A stretch of 64,000 bases of DNA from assembly GCF_020873895.1 (NCBI RefSeq), contig NZ_JAHWGT010000007.1, positions 124,001 to 188,000 of the forward strand, written 5' to 3'. The first letter of the stretch is position 1. The number at the start of each line of letters is the position of its first letter. Positions 29,676 through 37,031 of this stretch are shown here, piece by piece. The notes beneath the pieces were generated by a model that was given only the letters and a program-made list of their open reading frames with translations, was not told where the DNA came from and did not search any database. Both the position numbers and the translations under genes were made by a program. Origin of the DNA: Streptomyces sp. DH12. Lineage in GTDB: Bacteria; Actinomycetota; Actinomycetes; Streptomycetales; Streptomycetaceae.

Positions 29676-30089
29676 ATGAACACCACGGTCAGCTGCGAGC
29701 TGCACCTGCGCCTCGTTGTGTCGAGTGAGTCCTCACTGCCCGTCCCCGCGGGCCTGCGGTATGACACGGCCGATCCGTATGCCGTGCACGCCACCTTCCA
29801 CACCGGCGCCGAGGAGACGGTCGAGTGGGTCTTCGCCCGCGATCTCCTCGCCGAAGGGCTGCACCGGCCCACCGGCACCGGCGACGTCAGAGTCTGGCCG
29901 TCCCGCAGCCACGGCCAAGGCGTCGTCTGCATCGCGCTGAGCTCCCCGGAGGGCGAGGCACTGCTCGAGGCCCCGGCCCGGGCCCTGGAGTCGTTCCTGA
30001 AGCGGACCGACGCCGCGGTACCCCCCGGTACCGAACACCGTCACTTCGACCTCGACACGGAGCTCTCCCACATCCTGGCGGAGAGCTGA
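29676..30089 (+). CDS. ssgB: sporulation septation protein SsgB
   Basis: SsgB is a SsgA-like protein that positions FtsZ at sporulation septa in aerial hyphae. The 137-residue sequence (MNTTVSCELHLRLVVSSE at the start, WVFARDLLAEGLHRPTG in the middle, DTELSHILAES at the end) appears essentially the same as S. coelicolor SsgB as I remember it, in keeping with its extreme conservation. The ATG at 29676 gives the family length; an in-frame ATG at 29667 would add MAL and has AAAGG very close upstream. A hairpin follows about 105 nt after the stop. Confidence 0.96.
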   Translation: MNTTVSCELHLRLVVSSESSLPVPAGLRYDTADPYAVHATFHTGAEETVEWVFARDLLAEGLHRPTGTGDVRVWPSRSHGQGVVCIALSSPEGEALLEAPARALESFLKRTDAAVPPGTEHRHFDLDTELSHILAES

Positions 30090-30195
30090 ACGACTGAGCG
30101 ACCCACGAGCCACCCGGCGCCGTCCGACTCGGGGCGACGGCGCCGGCACACCCCTCCGCGGCCTCCGCACGGCGGCCGGCCGCGGGACGGGTGCG
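30090..30195. other. first part of the 381-nt ssgB-CGNR spacer
   Basis: No gene or clear promoter was seen in this part. The spacer continues with the long hairpin at 30196-30265 and a TAGAGT hexamer (30417-30422) that may be the -10 of the next gene. Confidence 0.5.
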
Positions 30196-30265
30196 CGTGC
30201 GGAAGGGCAGGGGCGGACGTCACCGCGCACCGTCGCGGTGGTGCCCGTCCCTGCCCTTCCGCACG
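30196..30265 (+). terminator. long hairpin downstream of ssgB
   Basis: A 21-bp stem (30196-30216 with 30245-30265) with one G-T pair encloses a second 6-bp stem (CACCGC/GCGGTG). It is about 105 nt after the ssgB stop, far for a simple terminator, but nothing else lies between. Confidence 0.6.
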
Positions 30266-30470
30266 TACCGCCGCGGTGACGGCGGCCCTCCCCTTCGCCG
30301 CGTACGCCCCGCCGCGCCGCCCACCCGCCCCGCCGGCGCCCGCGCCCACCCCCGACGCGTCTCCCGCGCCGTCCGGGGGCGCACAGGCGCGCCCGGGGAC
30401 GGCGCGGACGAGCCGCTAGAGTCAGCGGAACCCGCGGGCGCCCGCCCGCGGCAGGCCAGGGAGCGGAAGC

Positions 30471-31028
30471 GTGCTGATCCCCCACGACACCCGGATCGCC
30501 CTCGACACCGTCGTCGACCTGATGAACACGGCGCCGGAGGGCGGCCGCGGCGAGGCGCTCGGGGACGTGCCGTCGCTGTACGCGTTCGTGGAGGGCCACA
30601 AGATCAGCGGCGTCGGCGAGCTCGGCGCCCAGGACCTGCGGGCGGTGCGCGCCGTACGGGGCCGGTTCGCCGAGGTGTTCGCGGCGCCCGACGCGCGGGC
30701 CGCCGCCGGGCTGATCAACCAGCTGGTGGCGGCCGCCGGCACCACGCCGCAGCTCACCGACCACGACGGCTACGACTGGCACGTGCACTACTTCGCCCCC
30801 GGCGCCTCGGTCGCCGACCACCTCGCCGCCGACTGCGGCATGGCCCTCGCCTTCATCCTGGTGGCGGGCGAGCGTGAGCGGCTGCGGCGGTGCGAGGCGC
30901 CGGACTGCGGCCGGGCCTTCGTCGACCTCTCCCGCAACCGGTCGCGGCGCTACTGCGACAGCCGCACCTGCGGCAACCGTCTGCACGTGGCGGCGTACCG
31001 GGCACGTCGCAAGGAGGCCTCCGGCTGA
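30471..31028 (+). CDS. CGNR zinc-finger protein (ABATE domain)
   Basis: The 185-residue product has an N-terminal all-helical stress-response domain (LDTVVDLMNTAPE) and a C-terminal zinc finger with CEAPDCGRAFVD, RRYCDSRTCGNR and a basic tail YRARRKEASG. The four Cys and the CGNR signature mark it as a likely DNA-binding regulator. Start GTG at 30471 with GGAG upstream; a TAGAGT hexamer at 30417-30422 could be its -10. Ligand and targets are unknown. Confidence 0.9.
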   Translation: MLIPHDTRIALDTVVDLMNTAPEGGRGEALGDVPSLYAFVEGHKISGVGELGAQDLRAVRAVRGRFAEVFAAPDARAAAGLINQLVAAAGTTPQLTDHDGYDWHVHYFAPGASVADHLAADCGMALAFILVAGERERLRRCEAPDCGRAFVDLSRNRSRRYCDSRTCGNRLHVAAYRARRKEASG

Positions 31029-31062
31029 CCGGCGGGCGGGCCGGCTCCGCACCGGACCGGGT

Positions 31063-31230
31063 TCACAGCAGGAACAGGTCGTGCACGGACGCCATCAGCA
31101 GCAGGACGCCGATCACCGCCAGGAAGATCATGAGCGGTGGCTGGGAGAGCGCGAACAGGCAGCCGCGCGGTTCTTCTGAGGTGGCGGGGGTCTGCTCCCG
31201 CGAGGTATCGAGCATCTCGGCCCAGATCAT
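31063..31230 (-). CDS. small single-span membrane protein
   Basis: A 55-residue reading frame ends in LMIFLAVIGVLLLMASVHDLFLL, a membrane helix next to the C-terminus, after a polar segment with SREQTPATSEEPRG. The start is uncertain: ATG 31230, 31215 or 31272 are all in frame and none has a strong ribosome site. It is convergent with the CGNR gene, with 34 nt between. The well-formed helix is the main reason to accept it as a gene. Function unknown. Confidence 0.5.
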   Translation of the reverse strand: MIWAEMLDTSREQTPATSEEPRGCLFALSQPPLMIFLAVIGVLLLMASVHDLFLL

Positions 31231-31361
31231 GGCGCAGCCGGCGGACCACCTCGGACGCAACAGGCCCCACAAATAGGGCAGTTCATGTCATTCCACTGCG
31301 GAGCGCCATGCCGGCGCCTCCCACCGCCACCCTCCGCGCCACCCCGGACCACCCCCGCCGG

Positions 31362-31382
31362 GCCCGGGGCCGGGCCCCGGGC
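31362..31382 (-). terminator. GC hairpin downstream of a membrane protein gene
   Basis: A 10-bp perfect palindromic stem (GCCCGGGGCC and complement) lies 36 nt after the stop at 31418. The surrounding DNA is all G and C, so chance pairing is possible. Confidence 0.4.
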
Positions 31383-31417
31383 GGCCCCGCGGGGCGGCCC
31401 CGCGCGGGCGTGTCGCG

Positions 31418-31849
31418 TCAGATGCCGTGCTTCCGCAGGATCGCCTCGATCTCGTCGAAGTCCTCTCCCGGGGCGGCCTTCGCCTTCGCCTTCCCCGACC
31501 GGGGCCCGGCGTCCAGCGGCGAACGGGTCGCGCCCGGCGCCACGGCCCCCGGCTCCTCTCCGGCCGCCGCACCGCGGCGCCCCCGGCCGCCGCCCGCGCG
31601 GCGCTCGGCGACGCGGGTCCCGGCCAGCAGCAGCCAGGCCGCGCCGAGCAGGCCGAACCCGACCCAGGCGGCCGGGCTGAACGCCGTACCGGCCAGCCAG
31701 CGCACGACGCCGGTCAGCACCAGCCCCAGCGGCACGAGCGCGTAGGCGGCGACGCGCACGGCGGCGCGGAAGCGCCTGCGGTACGCCGTGACGGCCGCGA
31801 TGCCCAGTCCGGCCGCGGCCACGGCGGTGCATATGGTCTCGGCGAGCAT
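31418..31849 (-). CDS. small three-span membrane protein
   Basis: The 143-residue product has three hydrophobic stretches (about 1-22, 29-55 and 59-80: VRVAAYALVPLGLVLTGVV, AAWVGFGLLGAAWLLLAG) followed by a basic and Gly-rich cytosolic tail ending in GEDFDEIEAILRKHGI. The last motif looks like a conserved helical signature. The ATG at 31849 has GGAGG 5 nt upstream. No family name is recognised. It is divergent from the DsbA-like gene. Confidence 0.7.
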   Translation of the reverse strand: MLAETICTAVAAAGLGIAAVTAYRRRFRAAVRVAAYALVPLGLVLTGVVRWLAGTAFSPAAWVGFGLLGAAWLLLAGTRVAERRAGGGRGRRGAAAGEEPGAVAPGATRSPLDAGPRSGKAKAKAAPGEDFDEIEAILRKHGI

Positions 31850-32018
31850 CGGGGCCTCCAGGGCTGGGGGTGTCACGTCCCTTCCATCCTGCATCGGCCG
31901 GGTGCGCCGCGGCCACGGTCCGGCCGGGCGCGGCGCGGTATCTCCGGGGAATCTCCGGGTCGCCCTCCACCCCGGGTGCCGGTTGGGGCGCGGAGCGCGC
32001 GGCTGGAAGACTGGGGCC

Positions 32019-32537
32019 ATGAGCGACTCGACCACCGATCCCACCGCGCAGCCCGTCGTCCTGGACGTCTGGTGCGAGCTGCAGTGCACGGACTGCCGGA
32101 CCGCCCTGGAGGACCTGCGCGCGCTGCGGGCCCGCTACGGCGACCGGCTGGAGGTGCGGCTGCGCCACTTCCCGCTGGAGAAGCACCGGCACGCCTACGC
32201 CGCGGCGCAGGCCGCCGAGGAGGCCCTGGCGCAGGGCCGGGGGTGGCCGTACGCCGAGGCGGTCCTCGCCGAGGTGGAGCGACTGGACGCCGAGGGCGAG
32301 GCGTTCCTGCTGGAGGTGGCGCGCGACCTGGGTTTGGACGACGAGGAGTTCGACACCGCGCTGATCGACGGCCGGCACCTGCTGGCGGTCGACGCCGACC
32401 AGGCCGAGGGCAAGGCGCTGGGCGTCACCGGCACGCCCACGTACCTGATCGGCGGGGAGCGGCTGGACGGCGGCAAGAGCCAGGACGGGCTGCGGGCGCG
32501 CGTCGAGGAGATCGCCGACCGTCTCCTCGCGGGCTGA
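32019..32537 (+). CDS. DsbA-family thioredoxin-fold protein
   Basis: The 172-residue protein has a strand LDVWCELQCTDC with a CxxC pair (Cys23, Cys26) plus an extra Cys19, a helical insertion, and the cis-proline loop GTPTYLIGGERL. This is the layout of cytosolic DsbA/FrnE-like oxidoreductases. There is no signal peptide. Redox activity is inferred from the CxxC motif; the substrate is unknown. Start ATG at 32019. Confidence 0.85.
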   Translation: MSDSTTDPTAQPVVLDVWCELQCTDCRTALEDLRALRARYGDRLEVRLRHFPLEKHRHAYAAAQAAEEALAQGRGWPYAEAVLAEVERLDAEGEAFLLEVARDLGLDDEEFDTALIDGRHLLAVDADQAEGKALGVTGTPTYLIGGERLDGGKSQDGLRARVEEIADRLLAG

Positions 32538-32564
32538 GCGCGCCCGACCGGCTCGGCGACCGGC

Positions 32565-33341
32565 TCAGTACAGGCGCTTCTCGTAGTCCACGAGGAGCGG
32601 GTGGTAGCCGAGGGAGGCGTAGAGGGCGCGGGCCGGGGCGTTCGCCGGGTCCACCCGCAGGGCGACGCGCCCGCCTCCCGCTTCGCGCACGGCGGTCTCG
32701 GCGCGGCGCATGAGGGCGCGGCCGTACCCCTTGCCCCGCTCGCCGTCGGCGACCTCCACCTCCCAGACGTACGGCACCCGCTCCCCCGTCGGCAGCTCCC
32801 GCCACCCGGTCCACAGGTGGCCCACCCGTACGCCGCCGCGCAGGGCCACCTCGACGCGCGCCCCCTCGGTGTCCAGGCCCTCGGGGAGCAGCTCCCGGCG
32901 GCCGGGGACGGCGCCGCACCAGGGGGTGAACTCGGCGGCGGTCATCGGCCGGATCTCCAGCGCCGCGGGGGCCGGCGGGCCGGGGTCCGCCGGGTCGAAC
33001 TCCTTGAGCAGGACGTGGCCGCGTTCGGTGTACCCGAGGGCGGTCGCCAGACGCCGGGCGGGCGCGGCCCCGGCCGGCACCGAGACGCGGATCCGGTCGC
33101 AGTCCCAGCCCCGCAGCACCTCCTCGGCCGCGAGGGCGGCCACCGTTCCGCGGCCGCGGCCGCGGTCCGCCTCGGCGACGCGCAGGTCGCCGATGGTGCC
33201 GACGGTCCCCTCGGCGGTGCGTACGGTCGCGACGCGCACGCCGCCGACGGGGCGGCTGTTCACGCACACCTCGTAGGTGCGCGAGCGGGTGCCGTCGCCG
33301 GCCTGCTGGAGCGGCCCGACCGGCCGCAGGGTGGTGGTCAT
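32565..33341 (-). CDS. tandem GNAT N-acetyltransferase
   Basis: The 258-residue protein carries two acetyl-CoA-binding motifs: RGRGRGTVAALAAEE near residue 60 and ERGKGYGRALMRRAE near residue 200, each following a beta strand, so it contains two GNAT folds. The second (EVEVADGERGKGYG) looks the better preserved. The C-terminus (ARALYASLGYHPLLVDYEKRLY) is typical of GNAT. Substrate unknown. The ATG at 33341 is the first good start in the frame. Confidence 0.85.
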   Translation of the reverse strand: MTTTLRPVGPLQQAGDGTRSRTYEVCVNSRPVGGVRVATVRTAEGTVGTIGDLRVAEADRGRGRGTVAALAAEEVLRGWDCDRIRVSVPAGAAPARRLATALGYTERGHVLLKEFDPADPGPPAPAALEIRPMTAAEFTPWCGAVPGRRELLPEGLDTEGARVEVALRGGVRVGHLWTGWRELPTGERVPYVWEVEVADGERGKGYGRALMRRAETAVREAGGGRVALRVDPANAPARALYASLGYHPLLVDYEKRLY

Positions 33342-33393
33342 CACCCTTGTCCTACCCAGCGCGGGGGGTCGGGCCATCACCCCGGCCGCACCG

Positions 33394-34206
33394 TCACAGA
33401 AGCGCGGACCGCTCGGCGAAGACCCGCGCGGCCTTGGCGGTGACCGGGCCGGGCGCCGGCGCCAGTTCCCGGTCGTCGACGCGGTGGACCGCCTGGACGT
33501 CCCGCAGCGTGGAGGTCAGGAAGACCTCGTCGGCGGTGCGCAGCACGTCCATCGGCAGGTCCGTCTCGACGGCGTCGGTCCACTCGGCGACCAGCCGGCG
33601 GGTGATCCCGGCGAGGCAGCCGGAGGCGAGCGGCGGCGTGTGGACGCGGCCGTCGAGGACGACGAAGACGTTGGAGCCGGTGCCCTCGCAGAGCTGCCCC
33701 ACGGTGTTGGCGAAGAGCGCCTCGGAGGCGCCGGCCCGGTGGGCGTGGGCGAGGGCGACGACGTTCTCCGCGTACGACGTGGTCTTGAGGCCGGTGAGCG
33801 CGCCGCGCTCGTTGCGGGTCCACGGGACGGTGACGACGGCCGTGCTGTCGGGGCGGCGCGTGGCCCCGCCGATGGCGACGATGAGGCTGGGGCCGTCGTC
33901 GCCGCGGTCGGAGCCGAGCGGGGAGAGGCCGCCGGTGTAGGTGACGCGCAGCCGGCCGAGCGGCATCGGGTTCGCCTCCAGGACGGCGGCGCAGGCGCGG
34001 CGGACCTCGTCAAGGTCCGGGTCGGGCAGGCCGAGGCCGCGCGCGGAGACCACGAGCCGGTCGAGGTGGGGTTCCAGGGCGAATGCCCTGCCGTCGACCG
34101 CCTTGAGCGTCTCGAAGACCCCGTCGCCCACGGTCAGGCCGTGGTCGAGGACGGAGATCGTCGCGCTGTCCGCGTCCCGCAGTCCGTCGTTGACCCACAC
34201 CTTCAT
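33394..34206 (-). CDS. pabC: aminodeoxychorismate lyase (class IV aminotransferase fold)
   Basis: The 270-residue fold type IV PLP enzyme shows DHGLTVGDGVFETL near the N-terminus, the lysine in GLKTTSYAENV that binds PLP, and the late LTSTLRDVQAV. Similar proteins are branched-chain or D-amino acid aminotransferases; the adjacent pabB, one nucleotide upstream, argues for PabC, which releases 4-aminobenzoate and pyruvate for folate synthesis. The ATG at 34206 follows the pabB stop. Confidence 0.85.
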   Translation of the reverse strand: MKVWVNDGLRDADSATISVLDHGLTVGDGVFETLKAVDGRAFALEPHLDRLVVSARGLGLPDPDLDEVRRACAAVLEANPMPLGRLRVTYTGGLSPLGSDRGDDGPSLIVAIGGATRRPDSTAVVTVPWTRNERGALTGLKTTSYAENVVALAHAHRAGASEALFANTVGQLCEGTGSNVFVVLDGRVHTPPLASGCLAGITRRLVAEWTDAVETDLPMDVLRTADEVFLTSTLRDVQAVHRVDDRELAPAPGPVTAKAARVFAERSALL

Positions 34207-34207
34207 G

Positions 34208-35266
34208 TCAGATGGTCCTTCCGCTCGCCTCGTGGTCGCCCGACGCTACCGCGAGCAGCCGCGCCGCCTTCAGCTCGGTCTCCTGCCACTCCCGCTCGGG
34301 GTCGGACCCCCAGGTGATGCCCGCCCCGGTCCCGAAGCGCAGGACGCCGCCGCGCTCGCGCCGGTCGATCCAGAAGGTGCGGATGCCGACGGCCAGCTCC
34401 CCGGTGCGGCGGTCGGCGTCGACCCAGCCGACGCCGCCGCAGTACGGGCCCCGGGGCGCCGTCTCCAGCTCCTCGATGATCCGCAGGGCGCTGGACTTGG
34501 GGGCGCCGGTGACCGAGCCCGGTGGGAAGGTCGCGCCCAGGAGCCCGGCCCACCCCTCGCCGGGGGCCAGTTCGCCGCGGACGGTGGAGACGAGGTGGAC
34601 GAGGCCCGGGTGGGGCTCGACGGCGCACAGCCGGGGGACGGTGACGCTGCCGGTGGCGCAGACCCGGCCGAGGTCGTTGCGGACCAGGTCCACGATCATC
34701 ACGTTCTCGGCGTGGTCCTTCTCCAGCAGGTCCTCCGCGGTCCTCCCGGTGCCCTTGATCGGTCCGGACTCGACGGTGCGGCCGTCGCGCCGCAGGTACA
34801 GCTCGGGCGAGGCGGTGGCGATCTCCACGCCGTGCGCGGGCAGACGAATCGTTCCCGCAAAGGGGGCGGGGTTGCCGCGGGCGAGGAGCGCGGTGAGGGC
34901 GTCCACGTCGGCGCCGTCCGCCGTGCCGGGAGGCAGGGGCGCGGAGAGCACCCGGCAGAGGTTCGCCTGGTAGACCTCGCCGGCCGCGATGTGCTCGCGG
35001 ACGCGGCGTACGCCCGCGGTGTACGCCTCCCGGTCGAGCGAGGAGGTCCAGTCGCCCGCGGCGGGGCCGCGCCAGCGGCCCGGTACGGGGGCGGGCACCG
35101 GCTCGGGCCGGACGTCACCGAAGCGCGCGCAGGTGAGGCGGCCTTCGAAGTCGGCGGCGACGACCCAGAAGCCGGAGGAGTCGAGGGCCTCCGGGTCGCT
35201 GGTGACGTCCCGCAGGTCGGTTGCGACGAGGCCGCCGAAGCGGGCCAGGGGAGGGAGGTCGTGCAC
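34208..35266 (-). CDS. pabB: aminodeoxychorismate synthase component I
   Basis: PabB converts chorismate and ammonia to aminodeoxychorismate. The 352-residue protein is the chorismate-binding half only. It carries PIKGTGRT, where the lysine distinguishes PabB from TrpE (PIAGT), IVDLVRNDLGRV and GSVTGAPKSSAL. It is shorter than the family average because the N-terminal domain is reduced (about 75 residues before the catalytic part). No glutaminase (pabA) is nearby, so that subunit must be encoded elsewhere. Start GTG at 35266. Confidence 0.9.
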   Translation of the reverse strand: MHDLPPLARFGGLVATDLRDVTSDPEALDSSGFWVVAADFEGRLTCARFGDVRPEPVPAPVPGRWRGPAAGDWTSSLDREAYTAGVRRVREHIAAGEVYQANLCRVLSAPLPPGTADGADVDALTALLARGNPAPFAGTIRLPAHGVEIATASPELYLRRDGRTVESGPIKGTGRTAEDLLEKDHAENVMIVDLVRNDLGRVCATGSVTVPRLCAVEPHPGLVHLVSTVRGELAPGEGWAGLLGATFPPGSVTGAPKSSALRIIEELETAPRGPYCGGVGWVDADRRTGELAVGIRTFWIDRRERGGVLRFGTGAGITWGSDPEREWQETELKAARLLAVASGDHEASGRTI

Positions 35267-35398
35267 GGATGCGAGTGTAGGACGGGGGGCGCGCCGGGGC
35301 CGTCCGGGCGCCGTGCGCGCAGGTGGGCGCGGGGGCCGCCGGCGGCGCGCGACCGGGCCGCGCCGGACGGCGGGGCAGCACGCTGCGGAAACGCGTTT

Positions 35399-35426
35399 TT
35401 GTACTGGCCCGGGAATCCGCTAGAGT
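35399..35426 (+). promoter_or_regulatory. promoter of the tRNA cluster
   Basis: TTGTAC (35399-35404), a 16-nt spacer and TAGAGT (35421-35426) form a good housekeeping promoter. Transcription would begin near 35433, 36 nt before the first tRNA. Confidence 0.65.
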
Positions 35427-35468
35427 TCAACACGTCGCCGGGACGCGGAAGCGGACCGGAAAAGACAG

Positions 35469-35541
35469 GCGGACGTGGCTCAGTTGGTAGAGCATCACCT
35501 TGCCAAGGTGAGGGTCGCGAGTTCGAATCTCGTCGTCCGCT
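35469..35541 (+). tRNA. tRNA-Gly (GCC)
   Basis: 73-nt cloverleaf with acceptor GCGGACG/CGTCCGC, anticodon loop TTGCCAA (anticodon GCC), T-loop TTCGAAT and discriminator T. First gene of a five-tRNA transcript. Confidence 0.97.
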
Positions 35542-35578
35542 CGACGTGGGGGATCTTCCCGAGACCCCGCACACTCCG

Positions 35579-35649
35579 GGTGGAGTGGCCGAGAGGCGAG
35601 GCAACGGCCTGCAAAGCCGTCTACACGGGTTCAAATCCCGTCTCCACCT
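35579..35649 (+). tRNA. tRNA-Cys (GCA)
   Basis: 71-nt cloverleaf with acceptor GGTGGAG/CTCCACC, anticodon loop CTGCAAA (GCA) and discriminator T, as expected for tRNA-Cys. Confidence 0.97.
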
Positions 35650-35653
35650 CCAA

Positions 35654-35725
35654 GGACGATTAGCTCAGCGGGAGAGCGCTTCCCTGACACGGAAGAGGTC
35701 ACTGGTTCAATCCCAGTATCGTCCA
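35654..35725 (+). tRNA. tRNA-Val (GAC), copy 1
   Basis: 72-nt cloverleaf with acceptor GGACGAT/ATCGTCC, anticodon loop CTGACAC (GAC) and discriminator A. It starts 4 nt after tRNA-Cys. Confidence 0.97.
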
Positions 35726-35752
35726 CTGAAACCGCTGGTAGCAGCGGTTCCC

Positions 35753-35824
35753 GCGCGATTAGCTCAGCGGGAGAGCGCTTCCCTGACACGGAAGAGGTCA
35801 CTGGTTCAATCCCAGTATCGCGCA
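35753..35824 (+). tRNA. tRNA-Val (GAC), copy 2 with altered acceptor stem
   Basis: Same body as copy 1, but the acceptor is GCGCGAT/ATCGCGC: pairs 2-71 and 3-70 are both changed with compensation. It is expected to fold normally. Confidence 0.96.
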
Positions 35825-35872
35825 CGCAGTGCCCGCGGCTCCGTACGATCGGTTACGGCGCCCCGGTCCCGA

Positions 35873-35944
35873 GGACGATTAGCTCAGCGGGAGAGCGCTT
35901 CCCTGACACGGAAGAGGTCACTGGTTCAATCCCAGTATCGTCCA
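35873..35944 (+). tRNA. tRNA-Val (GAC), copy 3
   Basis: Identical over 72 nt to copy 1 at 35654-35725, and followed 6 nt later by the cluster terminator. Confidence 0.97.
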
Positions 35945-35950
35945 CATCCC

Positions 35951-35985
35951 GGAACCCCCGTCCGCCGCGTGCGGACGGGGGTTCC
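35951..35985 (+). terminator. terminator of the tRNA cluster
   Basis: A perfect 15-bp stem (GGAACCCCCGTCCGC and complement) with a 5-nt loop directly after the last tRNA. Confidence 0.85.
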
Positions 35986-36180
35986 GTCGTAGGGCGACCC
36001 GGTTGCCTGGGCGACCCGGGTGAGGTGACCGGTACGAGCCGTGCGGTCGGCGTTGCCGGCGGGCGGACCGGCCGGGCGCCGGCGGACGTGAAGAAGTGGC
36101 GGTGGACCGGCTCCCCAGCCGACCCACCGCCACTGCCGTCCGCCGCACCCCCGTCCCCACGGGGCTGTATGGCCGGATGT

Positions 36181-36212
36181 CCCCGGCCCGGGCCGCTCTC
36201 CCGGGCCCGGGG
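36181..36212 (-). terminator. hairpin after a small membrane protein gene
   Basis: A 12-bp GC stem with one bulged base and a 7-nt loop lies 7 nt after the stop codon at 36219. Confidence 0.6.
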
Positions 36213-36218
36213 CGCCGC

Positions 36219-36428
36219 TCAGCGCCCCAGCATCACGCCCACGGACGACGCCTGTGTCACCACCGCTTCCCAGCCGCCGAAGACGACGACCAGCAGGGCG
36301 GCGAGAGGGAGGACCATCGCCGTCGCCACCAGGGGGTGGCGACGGCCCGACGGCCGGCCGCCGGACGAGGCGTACGACGCCTTCCGCCCCAGCGCGCGGA
36401 CCACCGTCCGCGGTGCCGTGTCCGCCAT
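36219..36428 (-). CDS. small single-span membrane protein
   Basis: A 69-residue frame with a basic N-terminal half (RALGRKASYASSGGRPSGRR) and one membrane helix (LVATAMVLPLAALLVVVFGG). The ATG at 36428 has GAAGG close upstream and a hairpin follows the stop, which together support a real gene. No family is recognised. It lies between the tRNA cluster and the kinase. Confidence 0.6.
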   Translation of the reverse strand: MADTAPRTVVRALGRKASYASSGGRPSGRRHPLVATAMVLPLAALLVVVFGGWEAVVTQASSVGVMLGR

Positions 36429-36938
36429 GGCCTTCTCCCGTCTGTCTGCGGCGGCGGGTGTCGGACCTCGGGGGACGAGTGCTGCACCCGCCGCTCGACA
36501 ACAACCCTAGGGAATCGGGACAGCCCGGGCGTCATGCCGTCGTACCCCTTCCCGGGCCTCCTCCAGGAGGAGGCCCCCCGGGTCGTGTACTCCCCTGGGT
36601 GGAGACGGGGGCCCCGCACCCGCGGGTCCACCCGGAAGGGTGGCCGCCGGGGGACGGGCGGGCACACGGGGCGCCGGGGCGCCGACCGGCGTACGGGTGA
36701 CATCACTCACGTCCCCGCGGGGTGCTCCCCGGGGCTCCCGCCCCTCCCCTGCCGGCCCCCTCGACGGCCCGCCGGCCGGGTGGCGGCCGGGTGGCCGGGG
36801 CCGTGCGCCAACCCCCGTGCCGATCAAGGAGCTTGATCACCCCCGACGGCCAGGGCCCCGCCTTCCGGGGCCCCCTGATCCGGCCTCAGGCGGCGTACGC
36901 GGTACGGAGAATCGATCGGGGCGTGAGGGCGCGGCCTA
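36429..36938. other. large GC-rich spacer between divergent genes
   Basis: No convincing gene was found in this 510-nt stretch. It contains a near-perfect palindrome at 36554-36576 (11-nt arms around one base) and several poly-C and poly-G runs. Small plus-strand frames reading through it lack ribosome sites and start beside no promoter. Confidence 0.5.
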
Positions 36939-36968
36939 TGAGCGCACCCGGGCCCGGGTACGTAAGCT
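36939..36968 (+). promoter_or_regulatory. candidate kinase promoter
   Basis: TGAGCG (36939-36944), an 18-nt spacer and TAAGCT (36963-36968). Transcription would start near 36975, leaving a leader of about 57 nt to the kinase gene. Confidence 0.4.
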
Positions 36969-37031
36969 GGGCGGCGTCAGAAGACCGCGACGGCGGGGTG
37001 GGGAGCTCCCCACGGCAGGTAGGGGACGGAC

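Noticed and set aside
35469-36218. Mobile element integrated at the tRNA cluster
   Set aside because: No integrase, no duplicated tRNA 3' end beyond the tRNA copies themselves, and normal neighbouring genes.
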